64,000 bases of DNA from Chamaecyparis obtusa (taxonomy: Eukaryota; Streptophyta; Pinopsida; Cupressales; Cupressaceae), in the NCBI GenBank assembly GCA_027943335.1, contig BSBK01000526.1, forward strand, positions 742,501 through 806,500, in the 5' to 3' direction. This document shows, one piece after another, positions 24,643 to 38,714 of the stretch (position 1 is the first letter of the stretch; each line of letters opens with the position of its first letter). The translations under genes were made by a program, and so were the position numbers. The notes under the pieces were generated by a model. The model did not search any database, was not told the origin of the DNA, and worked only from the letters and a program-made list of their open reading frames with translations.

Positions 24643-26417
24643 TGTGAGATTATTTAATTATTTGGAAATTAATTAAATGCAATTGTTGAGTGTGGTTGAA
24701 ATATTTAATTAATGAGAATTAATTAAATATCTTCACCTTAGAAATATTTAATTGCAAATTTAATCTTTGATCTATTGTAATGTATTTATTAATTTGAGTT
24801 AGATTAGCATGTGAAAATTATTTTAGAAATAAATGTTATATTTTATTTTAATTGAATGCATTAAAGTTGCACAATCAATAATTGTTTAAATTAAATTAAT
24901 GATATTAGTTAATTTTTGGTTAACTGTTTTCAACAAAAGGCAAAGTAAAAATAGACTTGAGTTCAACTGAAATTGAACTGCAAATCAAGGTCTAAATTCA
25001 TGCAAGCCCTTTTTGGGAATTGAGTTCCAAACCCCAGCATGTGGAATGGGAATTCCTACATGTTGGGAATTTGGCCACATTCGGGAGGAGACAGGTTTTG
25101 GAGGAAAAATTGAGCAGGAAGGTTGGAAGATTCTGGTAGAGAATTCCATGTTGGGAAAGCTTGGAGGTTTTGGGATTCTAGCTTTAGATCTGGACTTCGT
25201 TCAAATGTTCTCTTCAGTGTTGAGGTTGGATCTGAATTTTCTTATGATTATGTTTGGTGAATTTCAAAATAAAACTGTCTTCTTTGTGCCTGGTTGTGTG
25301 CCTATCTGGATCTCTGCTCTATACCTTTCTCTCTCTCTCCACCGTATTCTAAATTTGACTGCATGGGAATCTGGATGGCGTATGATCTTTGTTTTCATAT
25401 TCTGGAATAGAATACTGTTAGGTTGAAAGTTTGTGATAATTCTGATTTATTTAATAAGATTAGGGTTTTGGTCCCTAAAAGGAATTATATTGGAATTAAA
25501 TTTAATTGAGGAAATACCCTGCTTGTGGAAGACTTTGTGAGGGTATTTTAGAGATCTATTATAAAATATATATATATAAATATGTATTTATTGTTAAATG
25601 ACAATACATTTATTTATATATATTACTATTTTTTATTTAAAATAGAATAAAGTTGATTTATTTAATAAGCTAAAATTAAAATTGATAAAGTTTATTTTTT
25701 TTTAAAAAGGAATTGAAAAAGAAATATTCTTTTTTATAAATAAATTTATTGTGAGTTTTGGAGGGGCTTTAAACCCCCCCCCAAGCCTCACAGCATCCCA
25801 CAGAGAGGTTGTCGTGTGGCAGTACCCGTACTGTCGCACGGTAGGTAAGTGCGATTTTTTTTAAAAAAATTTACTTTTTTTTTAATTAAAACAATTTTAT
25901 ATTTTTTTTAAATGTTTATTTATTAAGTTAATTTATTAAATTAGCACAATGAAATTTTTGTTAAAGTGTTTTCTTTTGTTAAATTATTTATTTTATTAAA
26001 TTAGTTTAATTTATAGTTTAATTCTTTAAATGTAAATTTAGAATTAAATTGAGTATAATTTAGATTAAGATGAAAATGTAAAATATGATATTTTAATATC
26101 TAGTTTTACTTCATGTTAAATTGTTTTTTTATTTTAATATTATTTGGAATAATATTTTAAAATAAATAAATCAAGGTATTGTTTATGGTTTTTGTGTGTG
26201 CATTGTAGTAGACCTATATTTTATGTTAATTGTAAATATAGGTGAGATGATGCATTTTGTTTACGATATGCATTTTGTTTACGATCTATTCTTACGTCTG
26301 TTTATCTCGCATGTGGTAATTAGAAAATTAATGATTTACGCAAGCTTGTTTGTTATAAAGTATGGGACTTAGTTGCATGTTTAGGTTAAGTTCTCCTGGG
26401 TTCCCTGGCAGGGCATT
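24643..26417. mobile_element. Block H: AT-rich LTR-like sequence
   Basis: A very AT-rich segment from TGTGAGATTATT to CCTGGCAGGGCATTACA; its reverse complement starts TGTAATGCCCTGCC, a common gypsy LTR start. A long internal open frame (25013-25426) looks accidental. No target duplication was found, so the orientation and exact ends are unsure. Confidence 0.35.
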
Positions 26418-27277
26418 ACATATTCATTCAAACAGCCGATAATTATGATGGATCAATTTGATGCACATTGGGGGTTTGTTAGTTGATGAGGTGATTTGCC
26501 TACAAGCCAAGCGTAGGGTTTAGAACTTTAGAGTTTCCTATATATTTGTTTTTAGTAATTATCAGCATTGCAAATAAAACTTATAGGCACCATCTTGCCA
26601 GATGGATGTCATTCTTATTGTGTTTAATCAATAAAAACCCCATTCTTGGTGTGAGCGTTGGACTTCTGGTATGCCTATTCCTGTTGTGGTGTTTAGTTCT
26701 TTCATTTGAATAAATGCATTGCTATTTGTAATAAATCAGAATTCTGATCTTTCATAACAGTTATTAATTCTTTTGCATTTTAAATTCAAAAATCACACCT
26801 TTTTGCATACTTCACCTAGCAAAGATCAAACAACATTGGCATTGAAAACTTAAACTGAAAATCATTGCAAACAAATCAAAAACATCTCCCAACAAGCAAC
26901 AAACAAATTAGGAAAAAATTGGTCAGATTTGGTTGGGGATCTTGCATTGTGCACCATGCATTTCAAATTGCAATCATGCAAGGCACGAGATAACTATGCT
27001 TATGAACAGCTCATTTAAGAGGGTCATAAAGGCATACGGCAGTGATGCGGGATGTTTAGAAAGGGAAAACAATATTAAATAAAGCCCAAGAACCCCAGAC
27101 TTAGAACTGCAAACAACTTGTTCTCACTATTATAACTTTTGTTAAAATTAGTGTTTGCAAATGAAAAATACATGATAAAGACCTTCAATAAACAACCTAT
27201 GTTCTTACCCTATCTGTGATTTGAATATTCAAAAAACAGAAACAGCTACTGAATATGGGGGAAAGAACAATGTTAAC
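26418..27277. other. TAF1 intron sequence
   Basis: Non-coding part of the intron downstream of the exon at 27278-27519. I looked for the next TAF1 exon on the minus strand and did not find it. Nothing else supportable. Confidence 0.6.
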
Positions 27278-27519
27278 ATACTCCATGAGAAAAATATGTC
27301 CATCTTTCACTGAAAGCTCTGACTTTTTCTTGAATGCACCAGGTGGACGTAGAGGCTTATTTTCACCTGGCAACCTCTGTGCCTTCGGCCATGGATGAAT
27401 TTTTGTACGCACAAGATGGAGAATTGAATTTGGCCTCACATCCTGCTGGGAAAGAGACATTCCTTCCTGTAGTTCCCTCCCAGAATACACAAATTTGATC
27501 TTCTCTGAAGGTTTAAAAT
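27278..27519 (-). CDS. TAF1: TAF1 exon, second half of ubiquitin-like domain and start of DUF3591
   Basis: A 242-bp exon encoding [20 protein letters not shown], then [20 protein letters not shown] (end of the ubiquitin-like fold), [20 protein letters not shown] and [10 protein letters not shown], the entry to the DUF3591 core. Acceptor ttgacag, donor TAT|gttaac, phase 0. The next plant TAF1 residues (CEERP-like) were not found anywhere below 27278, so the following intron fills the rest of the window. Confidence 0.94.
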
Positions 27520-30500
27520 CTGTCAACAATTACATCATTTGAAAATGAAACAATAAAAGGTCAATCTTATAGTATAATTAATAAGATTTTATCCAGATAC
27601 AATGTTGTATTCTAGTAATATGAATAGGACCATTAGAAAACAACTTTTGCATTACTGGCAGAACGACTATGTACTACCAATATAAACAAAAATTCAATTA
27701 CAAAGGGCATATCATTACTTGAGATAACATAAAGCAAAGGAACAGTACCTTAAACATGTTAGTTTCTTTAGAAATCACTAATATAGATGCAAAAGAAAAA
27801 TAGAAGAATACATCCACCAAACTTTTAAATGAGCTCATTTCACAGACAGCAAAATGCATTATATTGAAAAGCCGGCACCTTTAATGTGTTAGTAACTCTA
27901 GAAATCACTAATCTAGATGCAAAAGAATAGGAGGATGGATCCACCTAACAGTAAATATGAACTCATTTCACAGCCAAATAAATACATTATATATAAAAGC
28001 ACTAGCAAACTAGATAATGGAAGACTTGAACTGAGAAAATATAAACCTAATTTTTTAGCAGCTTTTCCTTTCACAGACTCCAGTGTCTCTGCTGCGTCCA
28101 CATGAAGCTTACTTGCTTTCCCTCCCATGCTCATTACAATAATTTTCATAGGTCCTTGTGCAAAAAGGTTCCCCTGCTCTTTAGCAGCAACTTCATTATG
28201 GTGTGGATACCACAGGGCCTTTGGTCGATGAAAATTAGCCAAGTCCTTACTGCAAAAAATTGTTAATGAAAGTCTTCAGTGATCCAAAAATTCCATGATG
28301 TCCGGTGATAATGACTATTAGTCAACCGTCAATATAATTTCAAGAGATAGTGTACATTAGAGTATAATGGTAGAAGCAAAATAAACCATCATTGCATTTA
28401 CAGCATAGTATGAAGAAATTCAAGGAAGAATATCTCCGCAGACTGCCAGCATGGAAGACTAACAAGTTTTTTAAGAAGAGAATATCATCACCAGTTATTC
28501 AGATATACCAAAAACTAAAGCAAGAATCATAGTTTCAGGACAACAAGCACAATCATAATAATAAAATTTTTACAAGGTTGTAACATTACTTACTCCATAC
28601 AGCAATTTAGCAACACTTTCAATATCATATTTGCTAGGTAAAACTTTAATTGGAAGAAACCCTTCATACCCTACATATTATTTGTAAATCAACAATCTCT
28701 GTAAAGATAACAAACACAAACTGTAAAAAGGAAAAATAAAATAACCAGACTTGACTGAAATAATACTAACCAAAAACGTCTTTCAGGAAATACCATACTC
28801 GCATTTTAAATGCCAATAAAAAAAATTATGTACCTATCATTCATTTATCTTATTAACTTGAAATAATCACAAAGTGAACAGAAAACCTCCTTAGTAGGTC
28901 GTCAGTCTACCAATAATATTAAGATACCTCCATGTGAGGAAATCCATTAATCTGCTAGCAATCCATGAGGTTATCAAGTTAAACAGTTTTACTGCCTCTT
29001 AAATTGCGATCAGGACTGCTGGAAGGTAGGATCTCATTAAGAATAAAGGGAAGACTCAGTGGCATACCATGCAATTTTCAAGCTTCAAGGACCTTAAGTT
29101 GGAGAAAAAGGATGAAAGTAACATTTGTCGCATAGAAACTCACAACCTGTCCTCCAGTTGCTAAGCGAAAATCACAACATCAAATATTTAATACAAAAGT
29201 CTGTATCTAAAATTAAATATTTTGAATGTTGCTTTACCGCATTTCATTTATGACTAATAATTTCATTAAGATGCAAACTGTCTAACTAATGATGGGTACA
29301 CAGACACCTAAAGCCAGGAAACTTCAAGATCATGCTCTTAAGACAGTGACAAGAATACAATTTAATATGATTACAGCTTAAGTTAACATGATGCATTTTC
29401 TTCAAGTTCCTAAATCACAATTTTTACAAGAAAGATAAATCAACTACGAACTGCTCTTACTTGCTCAGTTTTGGCTTCATTGTCTGCAATCTCATGGCTG
29501 GAAGAGAGTGCACAATTTTGATTCCATGAAATGCCCGCTTCTTTGTATGAGATTTCTGTTGTTGCTGAGAGGTTTTTCGAATTGAATAATACTTGTCATT
29601 GGAAATATTGAATCTAGCAATGGAAGCAGCTTGATTGGCAAGCTCTCCTGTTTCTCCTGTTTTAGATGAGGGAGAAATAAACATAGCAGCTGCATGAGTC
29701 CGAAGATGTCTACTTTCTTTAGCATCCACTATCTCAAACAACATTTGGTCATCTTGAAGATTAAAAATCAATTTAGCTATTGGAACATCTTCACCACCTT
29801 CCCAAACAATCTTATCCACCCAAGAACCATCCAACAAATCACTATTTTGCAAGGAAAGATTTTTCAATTTCTTAATTATATCACCAAATGTTGCTTCCCC
29901 AGCTTTTGGTTCCTCAGCCCTGTGATCCCGCTCTTTATTGATCTTTGAAAGCAACTCCAATCTAAGCATTTGAGGATGCCAAACCCTTCTTGAGGTCGGT
30001 GATTTTTTATCTTTTACAGGTGATTTCTGATCAAATGACTCCACATAAATCGGGTAACCAAGCAAGTAACTTGAATGGCTTCTCTCAATAGCAGTTTGCA
30101 CCTGTCTTTCTAAACATTCAGATTCATTTTTACCTTTCTCTATATTAATGTCCAAGTCCTCTTCATCATGCTGTTCCATAAGAGCATCATCTGCTTCAAC
30201 CAGCTTAGAGCTTTTAAGAGCAGAAGGGCTGTCCCATAGAATACCAGCTTCCCACTCTTGTTGATCAAGGGAATAGAAATTAGGCGATAAAAGCGGCTCA
30301 ATGTGGTCCCCAAGAATATCTGCAGTCCCATTGTCTTTCATTGGTTGGGCCCACACGCAAGAATGCTTCGTACCCTGCCAATCAACCTCATCCCAAGGGG
30401 AACTGCAGACACCTTGCATATTGCCATGACTAACATCTTCCAATGAATTGTCTATTTTCTCTTGATGTCTTTGTTGAGTCAGGTTGGCAGATTTATGCCC

Positions 30501-33500
30501 ATTATATCTTGAATAATGACCCTTCAAATACAATTCTTCGTCTTCTTCCAAAACATCAGCATTTTCCAATGCACAAACCTGATCTGAAAAATATTACAAT
30601 GTAATTTAGTACAAGTAACAAAAATATAGAAAACCATATGTTGTTCTATTTTAAATCAAAAATATCAAGTTTTAATTAGATCAGTTGTTGCCAATCATGC
30701 AAAAATATATAAAAATTTACAGTGTCAGTAGAGTTACTCTACCAAATACAAAGGACCAAAATGACACTACAAAGATGTATCTACTTGCAAAAATTACATG
30801 TGGAAATGTATCTAAAAAATACAAGTGTTCAACAATTAGTGAACAAAGGAAATTGTATTTCTCAAACTATATGTGCCTGATCAATTTTTTTGACATAGCC
30901 ATAATGTAATAAAGATACAGGAAAATACTTCATATAAACAGTACAGTCCTACATTTGTATTTATTCTATTGAATGGGATGCCTGTGACATGCCATAGATA
31001 TCCTTACCCAAAATGTGCACACAAAGATATGGCAATGCTTCACATATGCAAAAGATGACACCGTAACTGACAATTCAAAGAGTCCTAGCTCTGTAAATAA
31101 TAGAACTTACGATGGGCAAATATAAGGGTAACAGTAGAATTTCAAAAGGGCAAAATAAAAAATTCCTTCCCTTATAGAAATGTCTAACTAAGCAAACCAA
31201 CAAAGAATCCAAAGAAAATAAAAATCCCATTTTGGGACAGCCTCTGTAAGATCTTTGTTCGTTATGAAATGTACAATTGAGATAAAAAACTTACCCTTCA
31301 ATATTTTATATTTTCGACTGCTCTTTTTCTCCCCCACTCTGTAAGACTCCTTAGCCCCAAAAATTTCAGAGAAGCGCAAAACAACCTTTCCATCCTCCTT
31401 GCACAGTATCGGGAGTCCACATTCCCACTTATCTGCAGTTGTCGACTCAGTCTGCATAATTTTAAAGAAGTGGACTAAGCCTTTTAAGATGTTGAAATGA
31501 AAGAACATGAAAACTTCAGGGTGGAACAAAGCTGAGCAAAATTTTAGTTTAAGGGATTATTGTATTTAGAAAACTTCCTAATTATTAGCTGTATAGAGTC
31601 AATTCCAAGACAGAAATCCTACAAGGTACATCCAATGAGGGTGTGCTTGAGTCTCACTGACCAAAAATAGGTCAGTGGGACTCAAGATTACATCAATTTA
31701 GAGTAGAAAGTTCTAGAAAGAGAACATCTTGGGAAAGAAAAAGAAATGAATGGATTTACTAAAAAGTAAAAACAAAAGGAAGAAGTGCAAAACCAACACA
31801 AGTAGCTAGGAAACCAACACAAATACCCATGAAGACAGGACAGGTAGGATACAACTTTCATAAAATATCTTTGTCGGAGCCTACAAGGGATGAAGAACCG
31901 GTGCAATTGTCTATCACTGTTAAAATACTGATATACAATCTAGTAATGCTCACTGGGGAGTGCCAAAGGCCAGGGGCAGCAGGCATGGTGATGCAAGGAT
32001 GAAAAAACAAAGCACTCCCCCTCAAATCTCTTTTAACGACCATCAAATCTCTTTTAACAACCAGCCTAAGTATCAATTTAAAACAAAATAACAGAAGACA
32101 AAAAACGTTAAACAAATATACGAATGCAAACAAGAGACAAAATATGTTGTGTACTTTTTCATCTTTTCACAGGTGTACAAATATCACAAAGATAGTTTCT
32201 GCTGTTGCTTGGAACAATGAGCGAAATGGACCATGCACCAAGGTTTAATAGACTAATCAAAAACTTTTACTCCTCAATTTCATTAGAAACCATTGTAGAT
32301 ATATAATGTGACAAGACATGCTTATATATGGTGGTGTACCATAGACTGTAAAATAATAATCTGTACTGAGTCAGACGCAGCAATAGAGCACAACATTTCC
32401 AAGTTTTTTCTGGTTTTCTAAGTGTTGAAGTATGAAATTACTGTAAAACAAGAAAGCAGAGAGTGGCCTTTGGATAGAAAACAAACATTTTGGTCCTTTG
32501 TGTCATCCATGAAATTAGGTGGGGACAAATTCTTCAGAAGCAATGTACAGAGCTAACTCCCTTTACTTTGAACAGCTGGCTCTTCTAAACTTTCTACAAA
32601 ATGTATATAATGAACTGAATGCAAATACATATTATAGACAAAATTACATTTGAAAACTTGACTAAAGAAAAACTATTTATACCAGAATATAATCAATATA
32701 ATAATGAACTGAAAGACAAAGATGGGAAGCTATTATAGATAATATAGAAGAGAAATGGAAAGGAATACGATTTTTCATATATGCCATTAGGAGAATCTTA
32801 AATTTTTTGCATGCAGTCATGAGAGCAAAATCAGATCAAGTGCTGACAGAAATTTGCTACAAGAGGTGGTTTGGAAGCAAAAAGGCATGCCTGTGCAGAA
32901 AACGAGATCTTTCGAGTTGGATATGGATAAACAGAAAGGTAATATGTATAGATTCTTGTCAAGAGGGATAATATGTAGATCCTTTGGCATTCAATTAAAC
33001 TATGAATAAAACATATGCTTGGGTAATGTGTACTAATGATTCCAACAGATATAGAATCTTTAAGCAAATACTTATTTCTTAGAATGTAAGTCTATCTCTA
33101 AAGAATTGGCATATTGATTTTGTTATTATAAAGGAGTTTACTTAGGCATTATTATATTTGCATTATTAGTGCATTCAGGTTTTAGTTAGTTGATTGTTGG
33201 TTATCTACCCACTCTCTCTCCTTGCCTTTATATGCAAAGCTATGCACATTATTATTTGGACCTCAAATATCGATTTCCATCTTTCTAGTGAGATAGCCCA
33301 TTGTTTCTCTATCCCATGAAGGTTATATTGCAGATTGTGCTTCTGGGAGGTTGATTTCTCCAACATGGCATCAGAGCGGACCACCTGCTTCTCCTTCTGC
33401 ATTTCAGAGTTTTCACTGGTGTGTTTGAGGTCAGGTGGTTGGATGATAATACTGAGACCCGTATCTTTTTATGGTTTGTTGTTGGTGCCAGCGCCCAACA

Positions 33501-36500
33501 AACCACATTCTTCAGCACTGCTGTGTTTGATCAATTTTGAGAATGGCACTAACATGTATTTCTTCAGACAGCTTGTTGCTTTGACCATGAGTTTTTTCAT
33601 TGCAGAGTGGAGCAGCTTCACAGTTTGAAGCAAGTCGGCCCCATTTGATCTGTGCACTCATCTTATTGGGCCTGTGATTTACTAGTTCACCAGTGCATAA
33701 TATACTTGGTGAGATCTGTTCATAATCTGCAGTTTTCTTTGCCCAGCCACAAATCTTCTATTGGCCCACTTTATAGATCTCTGCCAGCGGTTATTGTATC
33801 TGGTGATCAGCCTAGGAGGCGCAATATTGACCCTTCATTACATCTGTGGTGGCTCCCTCATTACTCTCTATCCGCCTCGCATCTAGAGCTTTTCTTTTTC
33901 ACATGGAAGAGGCATCATGATATCATTATTGGAGCGGCTCTATTGTCAGCTATAACCAACGTAATCTCACTCTTTTTGCGAGACTTTGTCAGAAATAACC
34001 CAGACACAAACCAAGCACTTCAAATTCGCCTTCATTTCTTCATTACTCACTCCATATACTTCCTGCCAGCACTTCCTTGGTATTGGCCTCTGCCACTCTT
34101 TAAAGTCTGCAATGCATTTCATTATTCGTAGTATCTTTCATTCTTTGCAAGCCATCTTCAGCAAGGACACTTTACTCCAACCATGATTTGGGACTTACAG
34201 TGTTTTTTTTTGCTGACACATATTCGGATATATTATTTGAAAATTTAAAATTTCTGAAGTGCGACACAAGTATTTCCTTCTTTGTGTCAGTTTAGGGTTT
34301 CATTTCTTTGCACCACAAAAAGAAGTAATGGGCCCAATGGCAGTTCCATGAGAAGAAAATTAGGGACTTTAGTCCCACATTGGCGGCATGACCTGTGTTT
34401 TGTGGCATTTATACTCTAACACACTCTAAGGTTGTGAGTGCTCCCAAGGCTCAAGTGGTTGGTGACTACTGGTGCACACGGATGTGGTAGGTGTGCTCCA
34501 TGTCTAGTGACTTTGTAGCTTGTGTAACTTAAAGATTGTGTGGCTTGGACTTGGTGCCTTGGTGTTTGTGAATTGGTGATTGCTCGGTAATTTGAGTTGG
34601 AGTTTTGGCATGGCACGTGAAACTGCCACAAATCTCGAAATTCAAGATCCACTTGGGCCATAGAGGCCAATATTTTTTTCGCACTTGCTGCTTTGGTGGT
34701 CACATGATGTGCCCAAGAGCTATTGTGAATTCCAAATGTGCCTAAAATAGGCATTTTTCAAAGTTGCACAACTTTTGCAAACAGAGTCTGCTTTTAGCAA
34801 ACCGTATATTGTTGAAAAGGTCTTTTCGCCAACTTTTCTCTGTTGAAATTGCATATTGTTTTTGCTCTATTTCTTGTGAACAAAGGAGTTATTTGTTGGC
34901 ACCGTGAGGAAAATTTGTTTCATTCTCTTGTTTGATCATGGCTTTGCCTAAAATAGAACTTCACACTCCACATTAACAGTTCGAGCCCATATAACCCTAT
35001 ACAATTAGAAAACTCTTATATGCTTTCTCGCTCATAAAGCATCTAATTTTTTCTGTTTAAATGTGGAACCAACGACTTACATCATAACTATCATAAGTGC
35101 AAATTCAATATGAAGATTTCATTGTTAAAATTGCAATTGAAGAGAATAACTTTTGGTCAAGATCCAAAACCCATAAGTGCTGCAAAAAAGAGGAAATGGT
35201 TCAATCAAAGAGATAAAGCTCTCAGTACTCTCATTATGTCTATTTCTCTTGATTTGAGATATCAAGTTGTATCTTGCAAAAATCCTGATGAACTTTGAAC
35301 TGCCTTAGATAGTCTCTTTGGTAAGCAGGACAAGATGAGGAAATTTAGATTGGAAAATGAGCTAATGAGGCTAGATTCTAGGCAATTTAATAAAAATCAG
35401 GATTTCTTCACAAAGCTTAACTCTCTTATATTGTAGTTGAAAGAAAGTAGGGTTACAAAAGAGGATGAATAGTTGATTCTCTCTATTCTCTAAGTTAGGT
35501 CCGGATTATTCAATATTTCTTTCTGCATTCCATGCTAATATGGATGCTCTAGGTAGTGCACACAATATGCCTTCTCTTGATGGTTATGCAGCATAGCTCA
35601 CAAGGGAACAAACAAAGTTGGCACAAATGAATACATTGACACCTTCGAAGTCACAAGCACTCCTTGCAAAAGATCCATATCCCAGTCAAGTGTCAAGGGC
35701 AAAAAAAAACAAAATAAGGATTCTGAATCTAATGAGAGAGTTACATATCCTTCTTAACAACCTACACTTAAGTCAAAGAGCTCTTCTAAAGAGGAATCCT
35801 CACAAAAGAAGACGATAAAATGTGCCTACTACAACAAATTAAGAGATGATAAGCATAGGTGTTATCCTAAGAAGATTGATGAACGTACATATCTTCTTCA
35901 AACACATCACATCCCACTGCCCTCATCAGTGTCTCCTTCAGCTTCTCAATCGGTAGCTTCTTCGTCTACAAAGTCAAATAGTACATGATTTGTAAATGAG
36001 ATGAAATGGTAAAGCACTCTTAGCCTCCACTATTCTTAAAAATGGGAGAATGCTTCTAGATTCAGGTGCATCTCATCATACGGTACCTTCTTTGGATATG
36101 TTCTCTTCTTTTGAGCCTTGTAGTTTACCTAACATTTTGATGGGTAACAATACATATATGAAGGTTTGGAGAAAGGATCTATTAATATGAGTGAGGGATC
36201 ATTTAATGTTGTTTTTCGTGTACCCTCCTTGACCACTAATCCCCTTTCAGTTTATCAAATTACTCATAGTGCACAAGGCAGAATAGGTGAGTTCAGTCCT
36301 GACCATGTATACATTAGAGATATGGAGACTAGAGATATCATTACTACAACTGTGGTGGATCATTCATCACCATTGTATTCTTTTTCTCGTTTTTCTCCTA
36401 ATGATGATGTATCTTTGGCTGATGTTCACACCCGTCCATCAAGGGTGAATCATGTTTGTGAGAAGTTTGGTTATTTGAAGTTGAACATTAGTGTTCGTGA

Positions 36501-38664
36501 GCCTAGTGTTGAGCTTCCTCCTCCATTACCTACTTCAGTTTTGTGTTCTACTCTCAAGCAAGTTGATTATAATGTTTAAGATCTTTCTTTGTGGGATGCG
36601 CATTTGGCAAGTATTTCAGACTTGTTTGTGATCTCATTCAGCAGATTCATAACACATACTTGAGGGGATTTCTCTCCTCTTTGATAATAGTTTTAGCTAA
36701 ATTATTAATGCATTATCTTTGAAGATTGAAATTGATAGTTTCCTCATTCACTTGCTTTGCAACATTTCTCAGTTGAGTTTAATCATTATTATGTGGTGGA
36801 TTGTTTGTGCTTAGAGACTCCTAACTAGTTTTCACATAGTCCTATTTGGAGACTTCCTTCCTCCTCATTTCAATTGGACATGGAGTGGCTTCCTCATTAT
36901 TCGATGGACTTGTTTCTTCTTAAGGGGAAAGGTGTTGCTTGTAGGCATTGGATCATCTTTTGTTTGTGTGCATTCTTCATCAACAATGGAGCTTCTTCAT
37001 AATGGGGGGTTCCTTCCTATGGGGATATTTTTTATTGTATATGTAGTCCCTAGGGATATGATTGAGTCCTCCATGCATCATCTTGTTTATTTATTTTCTC
37101 TCATTTGCAGAGGAGCTTACCCCCATGTGGTTTTCTCCTTTTCTCCACTTGTAAGAGTTCATTGCATTTCCATTGTACATATGTTGATGTTTTTGTAGCT
37201 TCAGTTGGATAAAGTCTATGAGATAGATTATCAAATTAATAATGTAATTAGTTATGTGAATATATATGTATATAATAAACAATGACTCTTTATTATATAA
37301 TTACATATATATATAAATATAATTATGTGAGATTCTAAATATGATTATATTATTAATTATACTATGAAGTTAATATGTTTATATCACATGAATATGATAA
37401 GAAAGTATTTTATGTTAGTATTTGTGGCCTTTTCGGTAAGATCAAATAATGAAGAAAATAATAAGTAAATTCATCTCTTAATTATTGTCTAAACTCTATT
37501 GGATCATTCCTATATTATCCTAAAAGGACGACATTATTTGGAGTTTATATTCGCCATAAAGTGGGACGACTTGCTCACTAAATATTATATCCAAGGAGTG
37601 GCGACTTGTTTTGGAAATATTATAACAATGGAGGACCGACCTGCTATGGACAAATAAACATTAATTGTTAATGTCGACTTGCATATGAGTCGGCTACCAT
37701 ACCTTGTTTAGGAGTCCCCTCTTGGATGCATATATATGATGAGTTGTGTTGTGAATTAGACAAGTATCGAAAACATAACATGCAAGTCTAATTCACACCA
37801 TAAGCAGCAGTTAGCAGCAAACATCAAACTCCTTCTAATCTGATCCATAGCAATTTCAATTTACCCTAAATATACAGCAATATCTAGAGGGAGTATAGCA
37901 GTCCTAAGGAGCGAAATACAAGGCAATCCGAAGGAGAAAACATAGCAGATTTAGAGCAGACATAAAGTTGATTTACAACAGCCTGAAGACATCATCAAGG
38001 AGACTCTACAATCTACAAAACCATATTCTATCTCTCCTTGTCTTTACTGTTTTGTGCTTTGGTTTTGAAAGTAACATCTATAGATTGCAAACCCTAGGTA
38101 GAAATCTGAATATATTAACATGGTATCAGAGCCAAGTTAGAAAAAAGATCATTCAGATTTAAGGGATTCAATCTTACCTTTTAAAACCTCCAATTTGGGC
38201 CTATGGGTATTTCATTTACACTCAACTCATGAAAATTCTCCTTCATGATACATCTGACTCTATCTAGGCTCCACCAATTCACTAGCAAGGTTTAGTTGAC
38301 AAGGTACTAAATAATGAGGTTGGTTAAAGTAGAATGTTAATCATGTAGGAAAACACTCAACATGTGTGTTTTCCCAACCATGTCTCAATTATATATGTCT
38401 TATTCTGGTTTTAGACAACTATTGTGTGTGTGTGGTTCCTCAATAACAATTTAGGGGATCTGATTTTGGCCATGTTTTATCAGCCTTTCAAGCTTGTTGC
38501 GCACTTATCCATTTCTATCCAAAATCACGTCAGTTGTTAAAAACATTTAATGAATTGTCATGTCTAGAATTCGCTTGGCATAAAATGCAAATAATATTTG
38601 TTTAGAGCACTCAGTTGTGGATAAGCCTTTACTTATGAATGGATTCCCATCTTTCATTTCTGTT

Positions 38665-38714
<50 letters not shown>

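Larger units (their letters stand above)
33119..36760 (+). mobile_element. Element J: decayed Copia element
   Basis: A likely LTR end (TCTCCAACA, 33364) is followed directly by the primer-binding site TGGCATCAGAGC (33365). Gag remains follow at about 35100-35820: [20 protein letters not shown] and [12 protein letters not shown], then a decayed zinc knuckle ([19 protein letters not shown]). Protease DSGASHHT is at about 36060, and a downstream block ([20 protein letters not shown], 36296-) resembles the Copia region between protease and integrase. Many stops and shifts are present; integrase, RT and 3' LTR were not found. The LTR start at about 33119 is a guess. Confidence 0.7.

Noticed and set aside
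25013..25426. 137-codon open frame on plus
   Set aside because: Lies in an AT-rich LTR-like block, has no family pattern, and low-complexity hydrophobic composition; probably accidental.
33652..34131. 159-codon open frame on plus
   Set aside because: Lies in the leader of decayed Copia element J; composition and lack of motifs suggest chance.
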